Source: Aneurinibacillus tyrosinisolvens (GTDB taxonomy: Bacteria > Bacillota > Bacilli > Aneurinibacillales > Aneurinibacillaceae). From it: a stretch of 64,000 nucleotides of DNA. Under the pieces are notes generated by a model that saw only the letters and a program-made list of their open reading frames with translations, had not been told where the DNA came from and did no database searches. A program made the position numbers and the translations under genes. Of this stretch, positions 38,085-46,513 are shown in pieces; position 1 is the stretch's first letter, and each line of letters begins with the position of its first letter. The stretch spans positions 124,001 through 188,000 of the forward strand of contig NZ_BBWZ01000001.1 in NCBI RefSeq assembly GCF_001015055.1, given 5' to 3'.

Positions 38085-38668
38085 GATGGATCTGGGTACG
38101 GCACGGTGAAACCGAAGACAATATCCAGGGCCGGTACCTCGGCCATTATGATGCCCCACTGGCTCCTTCGGGGAGAGAGCAGGCTGCCGCCGCTTCTGAA
38201 ACGCTGTCCGGTGAGCACATAACCCGGATTTATACGAGCGACTTACTTCGCTGTGTTGAAACCGCACATACAATAGGAAACAAACAGAGAATCAAGCCAG
38301 TTTTAACGAGTGCGCTGCGGGAACTGGATTTCGGAGAGTGGGACAGGAAGACGTATGATGAGATCATAAGAGAGAATAAAGTACATATTGAGAGATGGTA
38401 TGGGAATCCATATGAAGTTTCTCCCCCCCAGGGAGAAACCTTATCCCAGTTGGGAGAGCGCCTGGACAACTGGCTGCACCGCCTGCAAAAAGAAATGCAG
38501 CCTGATGAAACGGCCCTGCTTGTCAGCCACGGCGGGCCGATTCGCTGGTTTCAGGCCGCCTGGCTGGAGGGGGATGGCAAACGGTTCTGGTATGTTCCGA
38601 ATGTACGCCACGGAAAGATTTTGAAAGCAGAATGGCATGAACAGGCAGGCTGGGTACCTGTTCGTTAA
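38081..38668 (+). CDS. cobC: Alpha-ribazole phosphatase
   Basis: CobC dephosphorylates alpha-ribazole 5'-phosphate (or cobalamin 5'-phosphate). The 195-residue histidine phosphatase has the RHG motif in WVRHGETEDN, the LRELDFGEWD acid/loop segment and the late catalytic VSHGGPIRWF. The ATG at 38081 overlaps the cobS stop (ATGA) and gives the normal size; the longer frame from 37913 lies inside cobS. Confidence 0.93.
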   Translation: MRWIWVRHGETEDNIQGRYLGHYDAPLAPSGREQAAAASETLSGEHITRIYTSDLLRCVETAHTIGNKQRIKPVLTSALRELDFGEWDRKTYDEIIRENKVHIERWYGNPYEVSPPQGETLSQLGERLDNWLHRLQKEMQPDETALLVSHGGPIRWFQAAWLEGDGKRFWYVPNVRHGKILKAEWHEQAGWVPVR

Positions 38669-38711
38669 CTAGAGAGAAAAGAAAAACATGGAGAGGAAAG
38701 AGGAGAGGAAT

Positions 38712-39581
38712 ATGAAAGCTACCACAGGCATTGCCTGCCATACGTTTGGCGAGCTGCTGCAGGGCCAGTTGGAGGGGTCGCCCTTCCTTGTCTCACTCCC
38801 TGTAGCCAGCTATGTACGAGCGACGTTTTACCCCGGTTCCGGAGGAGAACTCGTTACTTCTCCCCAGAAGATTAAAGTACGGCGCATGATTCGCCGGATG
38901 GCGGAAAAATACGAAATTCCTATTCATGGCACGCTTTTGCTTGAACAGTCTCTCCCGGAAGGAAAAGGGTTTGCCACAAGCACAGCGGATATGGTGGCGG
39001 CATGCCGGGCTGTGGCAAGAGCGTATCATCTGCCTTTGCTTCCCGAGCATATTTCTTCCCTTCTCGTCTCCATTGAACCTACAGACGGAATTATGTATGA
39101 AGAGATTGTTGCCTATCGGCATCATAAAGGAGAGATGTTTGCTTCACTCGGTTCTCTTCCCCCGCTTACCATCGTAGGTATTGATAAGGGGGGCAAAGTA
39201 GATACCGTGTCCTTTAATAAGAACCGGATCGCCTATTCATATAAGGAAGAGAGGGAGTATGCCTTTCTTTTACAGAAACTTCAGGAAGCTTTTCGAATGG
39301 GAGATAGTGAGCTTATCGGACATATTTCCACCCGCAGCGCCGAAATGCACCAGAAGCACCTGGGCCATCCGTATTTCTCCGAGCTTGCTGCGCTTTGCCG
39401 GGAAATAAAAGGGCTTGGCGTTGTCATTGCGCACAGTGGAACGCTGGCAGGGATTCTGCTTGATGCACAATCTCCGGCCTGTAAACAGCAAACGGCAGAT
39501 ATTATGCAGAAAATTACGGATCGAACCCAGTCCACCTACGTATTCCAATGTGCCGGGAATGAAAAGAAGGTCACCGTATGA
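38712..39581 (+). CDS. pduX: GHMP-family kinase, PduX-like L-threonine kinase
   Basis: The 289-residue GHMP kinase fits PduX, which phosphorylates L-threonine to supply CobD. Visible features are the N-terminal CHTFGELLQGQ, the ATP-binding PEGKGFATSTADMVA loop and a C-terminal VIAHSGTLAGILLD motif. The ATG at 38712 is chosen because GAGGAGAGGAA precedes it closely. The context between cobC and cbiZ supports the role. It overlaps cbiZ by 4 bases. Confidence 0.9.
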   Translation: MKATTGIACHTFGELLQGQLEGSPFLVSLPVASYVRATFYPGSGGELVTSPQKIKVRRMIRRMAEKYEIPIHGTLLLEQSLPEGKGFATSTADMVAACRAVARAYHLPLLPEHISSLLVSIEPTDGIMYEEIVAYRHHKGEMFASLGSLPPLTIVGIDKGGKVDTVSFNKNRIAYSYKEEREYAFLLQKLQEAFRMGDSELIGHISTRSAEMHQKHLGHPYFSELAALCREIKGLGVVIAHSGTLAGILLDAQSPACKQQTADIMQKITDRTQSTYVFQCAGNEKKVTV

Positions 39582-40285
39582 CACAGCCGTTCCGCACGGG
39601 AAACATGCATCCATCCCTTGTCTGGCCGGATGTTTCTGTTCATTATAAAGGAGACCATCTGCTGTTCAAAACAACGGAGGTTTTGACGGTGTTCAGCAAC
39701 GCGCTCTGGCAGGGTGGGATGGCGACCGCTTCCCATTTTGTAAACTGGAAAGTTCCTCTTAATTACCGTTCTGAGGACCCGGCTGACATGATGCACAGCC
39801 AGGTTGCTGCCTGGGGCTACCCTCCGGACGAAACGGTTGGGCTGCAAACAGCCGCAAAAATTACGCACGCTTCGATTGCTGAGGACGTGGGAGATAAGTT
39901 TCGGATGATTTGCTGTGCCACGGCGGGAACGAGAAACGGCGCGCGTGCCGGAAGGCAAAGAGAGACGTTTTCCGCTTACCGCTGCGGGACGATTAATGTT
40001 TTTCTCCTATTGGATGCGAACATGACCCCTTCAGCTATGGTAAACGGAATCGTCACGGCAACAGAGGCAAAAACGGCTGCTCTCCAGGATTTAAACATTC
40101 GGGAGGAATCCGGAGAACTGGCTACGGGAACGACGACGGATGCCGTCGTTCTGGCTGTAAGCCAGCGGCAGGAGTATGGCGTGCCGCACCAGTTTGCCGG
40201 GGCGGCGACAACGATTGGCAACGCGATCGGAAGGCTTGTGTATGAAACAGTGTACGAAGCGGTCGTTACCCAGGGAGAGGCGTAG
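39578..40285 (+). CDS. cbiZ: Adenosylcobinamide amidohydrolase
   Basis: CbiZ cleaves the aminopropanol arm of adenosylcobinamide, allowing salvaged cobinamides to re-enter as adenosylcobyric acid. The 235-residue protein has the family segments SNALWQGGMATASHFVNWKV (20 residues quoted), AGTRNGARAG and GTTTDAVVLAVSQR. Its presence in a full de novo operon shows that both routes are used. Confidence 0.92.
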   Translation: MTQPFRTGNMHPSLVWPDVSVHYKGDHLLFKTTEVLTVFSNALWQGGMATASHFVNWKVPLNYRSEDPADMMHSQVAAWGYPPDETVGLQTAAKITHASIAEDVGDKFRMICCATAGTRNGARAGRQRETFSAYRCGTINVFLLLDANMTPSAMVNGIVTATEAKTAALQDLNIREESGELATGTTTDAVVLAVSQRQEYGVPHQFAGAATTIGNAIGRLVYETVYEAVVTQGEA

Positions 40286-40288
40286 CAA

Positions 40289-41247
40289 ATGGAGCATGTA
40301 ATGATTCTGTTGGCCGCTTATTTGCTTGACCTTCTTGTCGGGGACCCCCGCTGGCTGCCGCACCCTGTTGTGTATATGGGAAAATGCATTGCCTGGCTGG
40401 AGAAAAAAATCCGCAGGCAGAAATTCCGCGAAGATCAACTGAAAAGAATAGGGATCGTGTTCCCGCTTGTTTTGGTTGGAGGCAGCTTTCTGCTTGTTTG
40501 GCTTTTCCTTAAGGGGCTGGCTTTCATTCATCCGTGGCTGGCCTGGGCGGCGGAAGCCTGGCTCATCTCTACTACGATCGCCGCCAGGGGGCTGGGAGAG
40601 GCGGGAATGGAAATTTACCGGCATTTGAAGAAGGAAAAAGTAGAAAACGCCAGAAAAGCACTGGCCATGGTTGTCGGCAGAGACACCGAAGTTTTAAATG
40701 AACGGGAAATTTCCCGCGGAGCCGTGGAAACGGTAGCGGAAAACATTGTCGATGCCATTGTTTCCCCGCTGCTTTATGCGGCGCTTGGCGGCGCTCCGCT
40801 CGCGATGGCGTATCGCGCGGCGAATACGCTCGATTCTATGGTAGGGTATAAAAATGAACGGTACGCCAACCTGGGGTGGGCCTCCGCCCGTTTCGATGAT
40901 GCCGTTAATTATATTCCCGCCCGGCTGGCCGCCATCGTCCTCGTTATTGTCAGCTGGATGATGCGGCTCGATTGGCGGAAGTGCTTTGCTGTCATTCGCC
41001 GGGACGCCCGCCTCCATCCGAGCCCGAACAGCGGGTTTACCGAAGCAGGTGTGGCGGGAGCCTGGGTATTCAACTCGGGGGCGTGAATTATTACCAGGGG
41101 ATTGCCTCCAACAGAGCAAAAATGGGGGATGCGGCGCGCCCCATTCAAGCAAACGACATTAAAGAAACGGTGAGCATGATGCACCTTGTTTCGTTCTTAT
41201 TCCTGCTTCTTTGTTTGCTTTTTCGCATGGCTGCCGAAGCCATCTAA
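40289..41247 (+). CDS. cbiB: Adenosylcobinamide-phosphate synthase (frameshifted near the end here)
   Basis: CbiB, a membrane enzyme, attaches aminopropanol phosphate to adenosylcobyric acid. The first 260 residues include LDLLVGDPRWLPHPVVYMG, EISRGAVETVAENIVD and NTLDSMVGYKNERY. The frame then breaks at CC (41061-41062); one extra C gives EAGVAGALGIQLGGVNYYQG, and the other frame completes the protein to 41247 with MGDAARPIQANDI and a final hydrophobic helix. The interrupted frame stops at 41086. Last gene of the operon; no clear terminator follows directly. Confidence 0.9.
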
Positions 41248-41349
41248 ACGAAATTCAGCAATAAAGAAAAGCGACTTTTTTCTGTGTCCCGCGTCAAATT
41301 AAACATAGAAAAGAAACGGCGAAAAGAGGTAACAGGAGGAGAATGATAG

Positions 41350-42087
41350 GTGGACAACAAGAATAAAATAGCTCGTCAGACGCGGCATAGCGGCGAGGAA
41401 TCAACCGGTGCGAAAATTTACCGATTGCCTTATCCTGAAGTGAAGCGGAATAAAAAGCGTTCCTGGCGGACGTTCTTCCCGGCACGGAAGTGGATGAAGA
41501 AAGGACGGCAGATTTCTCTTATCGCGCTTACGGTCCTTGCTTTGCTCGGCGCAGGTGCATGGAGCGGCAAAACCTTTTTTAACTCTCCGGATGTTACAAG
41601 TCAGACCGTAGTGCAGGAGATTCATGATTTATCCTACCTGACGACAGCAGAAGCGGTTGTAACCACCACGCTCGAAGGCCAGGATGCGTACCAGTTTTAC
41701 AATATGAAAGTACCGGGGACGGAGCGCTTCTTCCATATTGATGTGCCGGCCAAACTGCTTGTCGGCATTGATTTAACGAAGCTGACGCCATCCGATATTA
41801 GCATCGACGGAAGTAACAAGCAGATTACCGTTCTGCTGCCGCGCGCGGATTTTCTCCAGGAACCGAACATTGATATCGACAAAGTAAAGACGTTTTCAAG
41901 CCAGGAGGTTTTTCGGGAAAAGCTGACGCCTGAGGAACAGCAGCATCTGCTAACGCGGGCACGGGAACAGATTCGCGAGGAAGCTGCGGTGAGCGGGGTG
42001 CTGCAGGCTGCCGAGGATAGAGCGGTGAAGGTGCTGCAGCAGATCTACAAGCCGGTCGGATACCAGGTCAATGTAGCGTTTAAATAG
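41350..42087 (+). CDS. DUF4230-like membrane-anchored protein
   Basis: The 245-residue protein has a basic cytoplasmic N-terminus of about 55 residues, one transmembrane helix (ISLIALTVLALLGAGAW), then an extracytoplasmic domain with an early LSYLTTAEAVVTT segment and a helical C-terminus with EAAVSGVLQAAEDRAVKVL, resembling DUF4230 proteins of unknown function. The GTG start follows AGGAGGAGAATGATAG. It lies 102 bases after cbiB and is probably independent of the cobalamin genes. Confidence 0.78.
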   Translation: MDNKNKIARQTRHSGEESTGAKIYRLPYPEVKRNKKRSWRTFFPARKWMKKGRQISLIALTVLALLGAGAWSGKTFFNSPDVTSQTVVQEIHDLSYLTTAEAVVTTTLEGQDAYQFYNMKVPGTERFFHIDVPAKLLVGIDLTKLTPSDISIDGSNKQITVLLPRADFLQEPNIDIDKVKTFSSQEVFREKLTPEEQQHLLTRAREQIREEAAVSGVLQAAEDRAVKVLQQIYKPVGYQVNVAFK

Positions 42088-42120
42088 CGAGAAACTAACA
42101 CATTATAAGTTAAAAATAGA

Positions 42121-42166
42121 GGATAGACTTAAGCAGGTAGTTATCTGCTTTACCTATCCTTTTTTG
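42121..42166 (+). terminator. Terminator after the DUF4230 gene
   Basis: A nested hairpin pairs GGATAG with CTATCC and AAGCAG with CTGCTT, followed by TTTTTT. Confidence 0.8.
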
Positions 42167-42479
42167 TCCTATAAAAAGACCTCTTTTACCGCTACATATA
42201 TCATCAAATATTTTTTGTTGGATCTTTTTGTAAAATTTTTTGCTTTTATTCAACTTGCTGCCATTACTTCTGTGTTTAATGCTTCGGGACGTGACGATGG
42301 GAATTTACTATTGTTTCTTACAAGTCCACATTTACTATTCTTAGAAGATTATTCTTGGTATATAAGAGACAATGTATTTAGGAAACGGAATGATCTTTTG
42401 GTATTTGGTAAATATAATTGGATGGTTCATAATTGGTTGGTTTATAGACTTCATAATCAAGATAATTAAGCATAAATAA
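42164..42479 (+). pseudogene. Possible broken gene for a small membrane protein
   Basis: Two overlapping frames together look like one AT-rich small membrane protein. The first has a hydrophobic KYFLLDLFVKFFAFIQ segment and LLFLTSPHLLFLEDYSWY; the second, starting after a one-base shift near 42375-42382, gives GNGMIFWYLVNIIGWF and FIDFIIKIIKHK. No ribosome binding site precedes the first frame (it begins in the terminator T-tract), so this may be a remnant. Nothing else is seen between 42480 and 42670 except a weak hairpin. Confidence 0.35.
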
Positions 42480-42484
42480 TACGA

Positions 42485-42522
42485 TAGAAACCTTAAAAAT
42501 ATCTTTGGGGTTTCTTTTTAAT
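42485..42522 (+). terminator. Weak terminator-like hairpin
   Basis: GAAACC pairs with GGTTTC around an AT-rich loop, followed by TTTTT. It would end the putative small membrane-protein gene. Confidence 0.45.
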
Positions 42523-42674
42523 TCTTTCTGTATTTATTTGTCCAACTATACTGCCCGTTGCAACCCTGCTCTATTCGTTGACTGACTATGTTTTATATAA
42601 TTCTGCACGTCCATGGAAGACATCCTTTCTCAGAATAGCAATACGAACATATATTTACCTGAATCACTGGACAC

Positions 42675-42715
42675 AAAAAAGCAGATACCGAAGCAAGAAT
42701 TGTGGTGTCTGCTTT
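42675..42715 (-). terminator. Terminator of the secreted-protein gene
   Basis: On the minus strand AGCAGACACC pairs with GGTATCTGCT (one mismatch), followed by TTTTTTG. It lies 12 bases beyond the stop of the minus-strand gene. Confidence 0.75.
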
Positions 42716-42726
42716 CGTTTATATGT

Positions 42727-43275
42727 TTAATGAATAGCCTTTGCTCTTCTTTCCTCATATGTCTTTTCATCATCTGTTCCAAATCCATAACCAGCATGGA
42801 TAATGGAAGTAACAGGTGGACCTGGGGTTAAAGCGATTTTCCACTTACCATTTTCTTTAGCCACAACAATAATGAAATAATTCAATCCATTAATGCCACG
42901 TTTATTTTGTTTATGTACTTGGTAGTCAACAGTAATATAAAAAATTTTCATGTCTTCAAATTTACCTATATAATGCGAAGGTATATAAATTTGCCCATAC
43001 TGAGAAGGTAACTCCCTCCATGCTACAAGTTTTGCTTTTTTGATATTGAGGAAACCAAGCTTCTTTTCTTGGTATTCCTTATCATTTATCTGTTGGGCAA
43101 GGTCTTTCCTACGTTCCTTAACCCAAAGTTGAGGAATGGCACTCCAGTTGTGTTGATTTAGAGTATCAATATATTTCTTGACCACAGTAAGTGCTGAACT
43201 CTCTTGTGCTTGGACGGAAATAGTAGTCATGAAGAGTAGCAATAACAGTAAAACGGATACATTTCTCCTTTGCAT
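42727..43275 (-). CDS. Secreted protein of unknown function
   Basis: The 182-residue protein has a signal peptide (MQRRNVSVLLLLLLFMTT, probable cleavage after VQA). The mature part begins with ALTVVKKYIDTLNQHNWSAI, a helical pattern typical of NTF2-like/DUF4829-type secreted proteins, and later strands end in NYFIIVVAKENGKWKIALT, also typical of that fold. Partner or ligand unknown. AT-rich like its neighbours. Confidence 0.7.
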   Translation of the reverse strand: MQRRNVSVLLLLLLFMTTISVQAQESSALTVVKKYIDTLNQHNWSAIPQLWVKERRKDLAQQINDKEYQEKKLGFLNIKKAKLVAWRELPSQYGQIYIPSHYIGKFEDMKIFYITVDYQVHKQNKRGINGLNYFIIVVAKENGKWKIALTPGPPVTSIIHAGYGFGTDDEKTYEERRAKAIH

Positions 43276-43370
43276 TGGCTATTTCTCCCTGCCATGTTTG
43301 CTGATAAGATAAATTATGATAGAATAAAAAAGGGATGGATAAATAAGGGATATGAGGAATAATTCATAAT

Positions 43371-44684
43371 ATGATAGGTAGCTTGTTTCACCGATATCAT
43401 AATCTTTATCTTATCTTTCTAATGATATCTTCCGTCTCCATATTGGGAGAATGGAAACTTTCACCGTTCGACGACAACTTCAGATTCAGCTTTGGAGCAT
43501 CCGTATTTTTCTTTATTTTGCTTTGGACCCGAAAGCTAAATCCTTTGCTTTGTGGAATGGTCGTGTGTGCTGCCGTTATTGCCTTTAGAACATTCATCGA
43601 TTTTATTTTATTAATCCCCCATCCATCACCCGTAAATCACGTTCCTGCCGCTTGCTTTTACTTTTTCTTTTCCTTGCTATTCGTTGTGTTTCGTGTATCC
43701 AATATCAAAGACCGGCCAATACTGCTGGGTTTTGCTGGAGTTCTTCTGGATGTTTTATCAAATCTGTGCGAGCTCTTGGCAAGAACCTATTTGTTTGGTG
43801 CTGAACTGACTGTTATGAAGTTTAATATGATCGTGTTCATCGCTATTTTTCGCAGTTATTTCGTTATTGGGTTCTTTACTCTCCTTAAGCTACAGGAAGC
43901 CAAAGTGGAAGAAAGAAATCTGAGGAAAAAAAATGAACAAATCCTAATGCTGGTGTCCAACTTGTTTGAAGAAACGGTTCATGTGAAAAATTCTTTGAAA
44001 ATTATGGAAGAAATTACGCTAAGAGGATACCAGATCTATCATTCTTTAAAAGAGGCTCGATGGCCTGATTCTAACTTAGATAAAGAGGTCAGTAACATCT
44101 TAACGTTAGTTGGCCAAATTCATGATTTTAAAAAAAATAACCAGCGTATTTATGCCGGACTTCAGAAGGTGATCAATCAAAAAGAAATAAGCGAATATAT
44201 GAAAATCGACCAATTGGCTCAAATCGTCATCAATTCTAATCAGAAGTATGCTGAGATCCTTGGGAAAAGGATTGAATTCGAGACGGATGTTGAGCCAACG
44301 GATTATGAAGTATATGTTTATACGTTCTTATCCCTGGCGAATAATCTGGTCGCCAACGCGGTGGAAGCTATAATCGAAGAGGATTGCTCTTATATAAAGT
44401 TGTCGGTTTATAGGCAGCCTGAATCTTTAATAATTTCTGTAGAGGATAATGGCCCCGGCGTACCGGAACAAAAAAAAGAGATTATTTTTAACCCGGGTTA
44501 TACCACAAAGTTTGACAGCACCGGATCTCCTTCTTCAGGAATCGGGTTAACGTTTGTACAACAAGTGGTCAAGAAATTGGGAGGCGACATAAAAGTGGAG
44601 CAACCGATCCTTGGAAGAGGCATACGTTTCGTTATCAACATCCCATATCCAGAGAACGAATTGATCAGGCGGACTAAAATATGA
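43371..44684 (+). CDS. Membrane sensor histidine kinase, GlnK (YcbA)-like
   Basis: The 437-residue protein has about six N-terminal membrane helices (to about residue 180), then a Spo0B/GlnK-type dimerisation helix with the likely phosphoaccepting His in VGQIHDFKKNNQRI, and an HATPase domain with NNLVANAVEAI, VEDNGPGVP and SSGIGLTFVQQVV. It overlaps a response regulator by 4 bases. The regulator's C-terminal domain is GlnL-like, so this pair resembles B. subtilis GlnK-GlnL, but no glutamine gene is near and the lanthipeptide cluster is. The signal is unknown. Confidence 0.85.
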   Translation: MIGSLFHRYHNLYLIFLMISSVSILGEWKLSPFDDNFRFSFGASVFFFILLWTRKLNPLLCGMVVCAAVIAFRTFIDFILLIPHPSPVNHVPAACFYFFFSLLFVVFRVSNIKDRPILLGFAGVLLDVLSNLCELLARTYLFGAELTVMKFNMIVFIAIFRSYFVIGFFTLLKLQEAKVEERNLRKKNEQILMLVSNLFEETVHVKNSLKIMEEITLRGYQIYHSLKEARWPDSNLDKEVSNILTLVGQIHDFKKNNQRIYAGLQKVINQKEISEYMKIDQLAQIVINSNQKYAEILGKRIEFETDVEPTDYEVYVYTFLSLANNLVANAVEAIIEEDCSYIKLSVYRQPESLIISVEDNGPGVPEQKKEIIFNPGYTTKFDSTGSPSSGIGLTFVQQVVKKLGGDIKVEQPILGRGIRFVINIPYPENELIRRTKI

Positions 44685-45592
44685 AGTTCTTCATAGCAGA
44701 CGACGACGCATCTATAAGGCAGATTCTCCGTGACATTATCGAAGACAGCGGTCTGGGGGACATAGTCGGTGAATGCTGTGACGGGAATATAGAGAGTGAG
44801 GTGCTTTTTTCCAAAAAAGTTGAAATTTTACTTATCGACTTGATGATGCCGGGAAGGAGCGGAATTGAGGTTATCAGTCAGTTAAAAAGCCATGGGTTCC
44901 AGGGAGCGATCGTAGTGATCTCACACATCAATTCCAAAGAAATGATCTCAAGTGCTTATATGGAAGGTATAGAATACTACATAGTTAAGCCGATCAATAA
45001 AATTGAGGTTCTTTCTATCTTCAATAAACTACAAGAAAATTACAGGATAAAGATGGCCTTGAAGAATGTTCAGGATGCTCTGAATCTGGCCGGTAAATCT
45101 ATAATGACCAAAGACAAGTCACGAGACAGGTTGGATGTTCTTCCTGCGGTGAAGTCAATCTTGCATGATCTCGGACTTGCCGGAGAACCGGGATATCACG
45201 ATTTGATGGACATTATCCATGTTCTGTTAAATAAAGAACCGAGACGGGATGAATTCCCGAAGCTTAAGGAACTGTATGAGGAAGTGGCTCAAATGAAATG
45301 GAAGACTGGTTGTCCTTCGGAGCTTGCCAGAGAAATCAAGGCCTGTGAGCAGCGCGTCCGCAGGGCGCTAAGCCGGTCGCTGATGCATATTTCCTCCATT
45401 GGATCGGTAGATTACAGCAATCCGGTCTTCGAGAAGTATGCACATAAATTTTTTGATTTTCAACAAATACGCAGAGCCATGAGAGATATGCAGGACGACA
45501 GGTTGTCCCCTTCTTACCCGGTGAATGTCAAAAAATTCATTCAAGTACTGTATCTGGAAGTCCAAGAAAACCGCAACCTACCCACCGGTTAA
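44681..45592 (+). CDS. Response regulator, GlnL (YcbB)-like
   Basis: The 303-residue protein has a receiver domain (DDDASIRQI, phosphoacceptor Asp in ILLIDLMMPGRSG, conserved Lys in VKPINK) and a C-terminal helical domain of about 150 residues (LPAVKSILHDLGLAGEPGYHDLMDII, EQRVRRALSRSLMHISSIG) matching the YcbB/GlnL DNA-binding domain. It is translationally coupled to the kinase and ends at a terminator, so it is a separate unit upstream of the lanthipeptide genes. Confidence 0.87.
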   Translation: MKFFIADDDASIRQILRDIIEDSGLGDIVGECCDGNIESEVLFSKKVEILLIDLMMPGRSGIEVISQLKSHGFQGAIVVISHINSKEMISSAYMEGIEYYIVKPINKIEVLSIFNKLQENYRIKMALKNVQDALNLAGKSIMTKDKSRDRLDVLPAVKSILHDLGLAGEPGYHDLMDIIHVLLNKEPRRDEFPKLKELYEEVAQMKWKTGCPSELAREIKACEQRVRRALSRSLMHISSIGSVDYSNPVFEKYAHKFFDFQQIRRAMRDMQDDRLSPSYPVNVKKFIQVLYLEVQENRNLPTG

Positions 45593-45630
45593 TGGAAGGA
45601 CAGGCTCGGGGCTTTTATTTGCTTTAGACG

Positions 45631-45667
45631 AAAGACGCTAACCTTAACAGGAGGGCGTCTTTTTTCT
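45631..45667 (+). terminator. Terminator of the two-component operon
   Basis: AAAGACGC pairs with GCGTCTTT around a loop of about 16 bases, followed by TTTTCTTTTTT. Confidence 0.83.
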
Positions 45668-45752
45668 TTTTTCATGAAGCAAATGACAATCTCACCCTAA
45701 CTCTCGGTAAGTATTACTCACCGGTCATTCGAATAAGTCACCTTTTATCGGT

Positions 45753-45953
45753 TTATTCATTCTTATAGTCGAATACGTCTGTTATCGTCTTTTCGAATGC
45801 CTGTGCAATCTTGAAAGCGAGAATCAACGAAGGATTATACTTGCCTTTCTCGATATAAGCAATCGTCTGCCGGCTTACCCCTACACGATCCGCCAATTCC
45901 TGTTGCGTCCATCCTTTCTCTGCCCGGCATACGACAATACGATTCGCTAACAA
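45753..45953 (-). CDS. Small XRE-family regulator, CylR2-like
   Basis: The protein of about 66 residues is essentially one helix-turn-helix ([36 protein letters not shown]) plus a C-terminal strand. The TTG at 45953 is preferred since AGGTGGTGATC then has proper spacing; GTG at 45965 is also open. The VSRQTI..IEKxKYNPSLxLAxKIA pattern is that of CylR2, the cytolysin operon repressor. It is divergent from the lanthipeptide genes and probably controls them or itself. Confidence 0.85.
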   Translation of the reverse strand: MLANRIVVCRAEKGWTQQELADRVGVSRQTIAYIEKGKYNPSLILAFKIAQAFEKTITDVFDYKNE

Positions 45954-46048
45954 AACGATCACCACCTATTCGGATTATAAACAATACCTTACATTTTGTA
46001 AATAAAACCTAACTTTATGTTAAAATACATTTTTCATTTATATTTTAA

Positions 46049-46092
46049 TTGTAAGATTCTGTACTTTTGATTGTAATATTGTGTAGTTTTCG
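46049..46092. repeat. Two tandem 22-bp direct repeats (candidate operator)
   Basis: Units at 46049-46070 and 46071-46092 share 18 of 22 bases, each beginning ATTGTAA and containing TGTA-N-TTTT. The 22-bp period puts both units on about the same helix face. An inverted ATTACAAT copy follows near 46106. The array lies in the 290-bp gap between the divergent XRE and GerE-type genes, so it is a probable regulator-binding region for the lanthipeptide operon. The rest of this gap shows only AT-rich sequence. Confidence 0.6.
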
Positions 46093-46258
46093 GTAGAAAC
46101 AGGATTACAATTACTCTTGTTAGATGGCCATCTAATGTGTCCGTTCACATCTCGCAGCTCCTCATCTTGTAATGACGGAAAGCCTATGCGTTCTCTCTTT
46201 TATCTTTCGGCAAATTCGTACTCTGATTGCCATGTGATACTTTCAGAAAAAGGGTGAG

Positions 46259-46513
46259 ATGATGAAAACTTTATTAAGTAACCGTGAAAAAGAGGTAGCC
46301 ATTCTGATTGCCAAGGGTTATACAGATGTGGAAATTGCAAGAAAATTGTTCATCAGCAGACGAAGAGTGGGAGAAATTATTTTCGCTATCAAATCCAAAT
46401 ATCAAGTAGGTTCTCGAGTGAAAATCGGAATCATGGTTTATCATCAAGGCTGGCTTGATATTCAGGATATTATAGGGGCTAATGACCATGCGGAAAAAAG
46501 TACCGTATATTGA
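46259..46513 (+). CDS. Small LuxR/GerE-type HTH regulator
   Basis: The 84-residue protein is a stand-alone LuxR C-terminal HTH (LLSNREKEVAILIAKGYTDVEIARKLFISRRRVGEII) with no sensor domain. Tandem ATGs at 46259 and 46262 follow AAGGGTGAG. Its 3' end overlaps lanT by 26 bases, so it is the first gene of the lanthipeptide operon and likely an operon-specific regulator. Confidence 0.83.
   Translation: MMKTLLSNREKEVAILIAKGYTDVEIARKLFISRRRVGEIIFAIKSKYQVGSRVKIGIMVYHQGWLDIQDIIGANDHAEKSTVY

Noticed and set aside
42613-42831. 72-residue plus-strand frame
   Set aside because: It runs over the terminator and the 3' end of the minus-strand secreted-protein gene and has no site.
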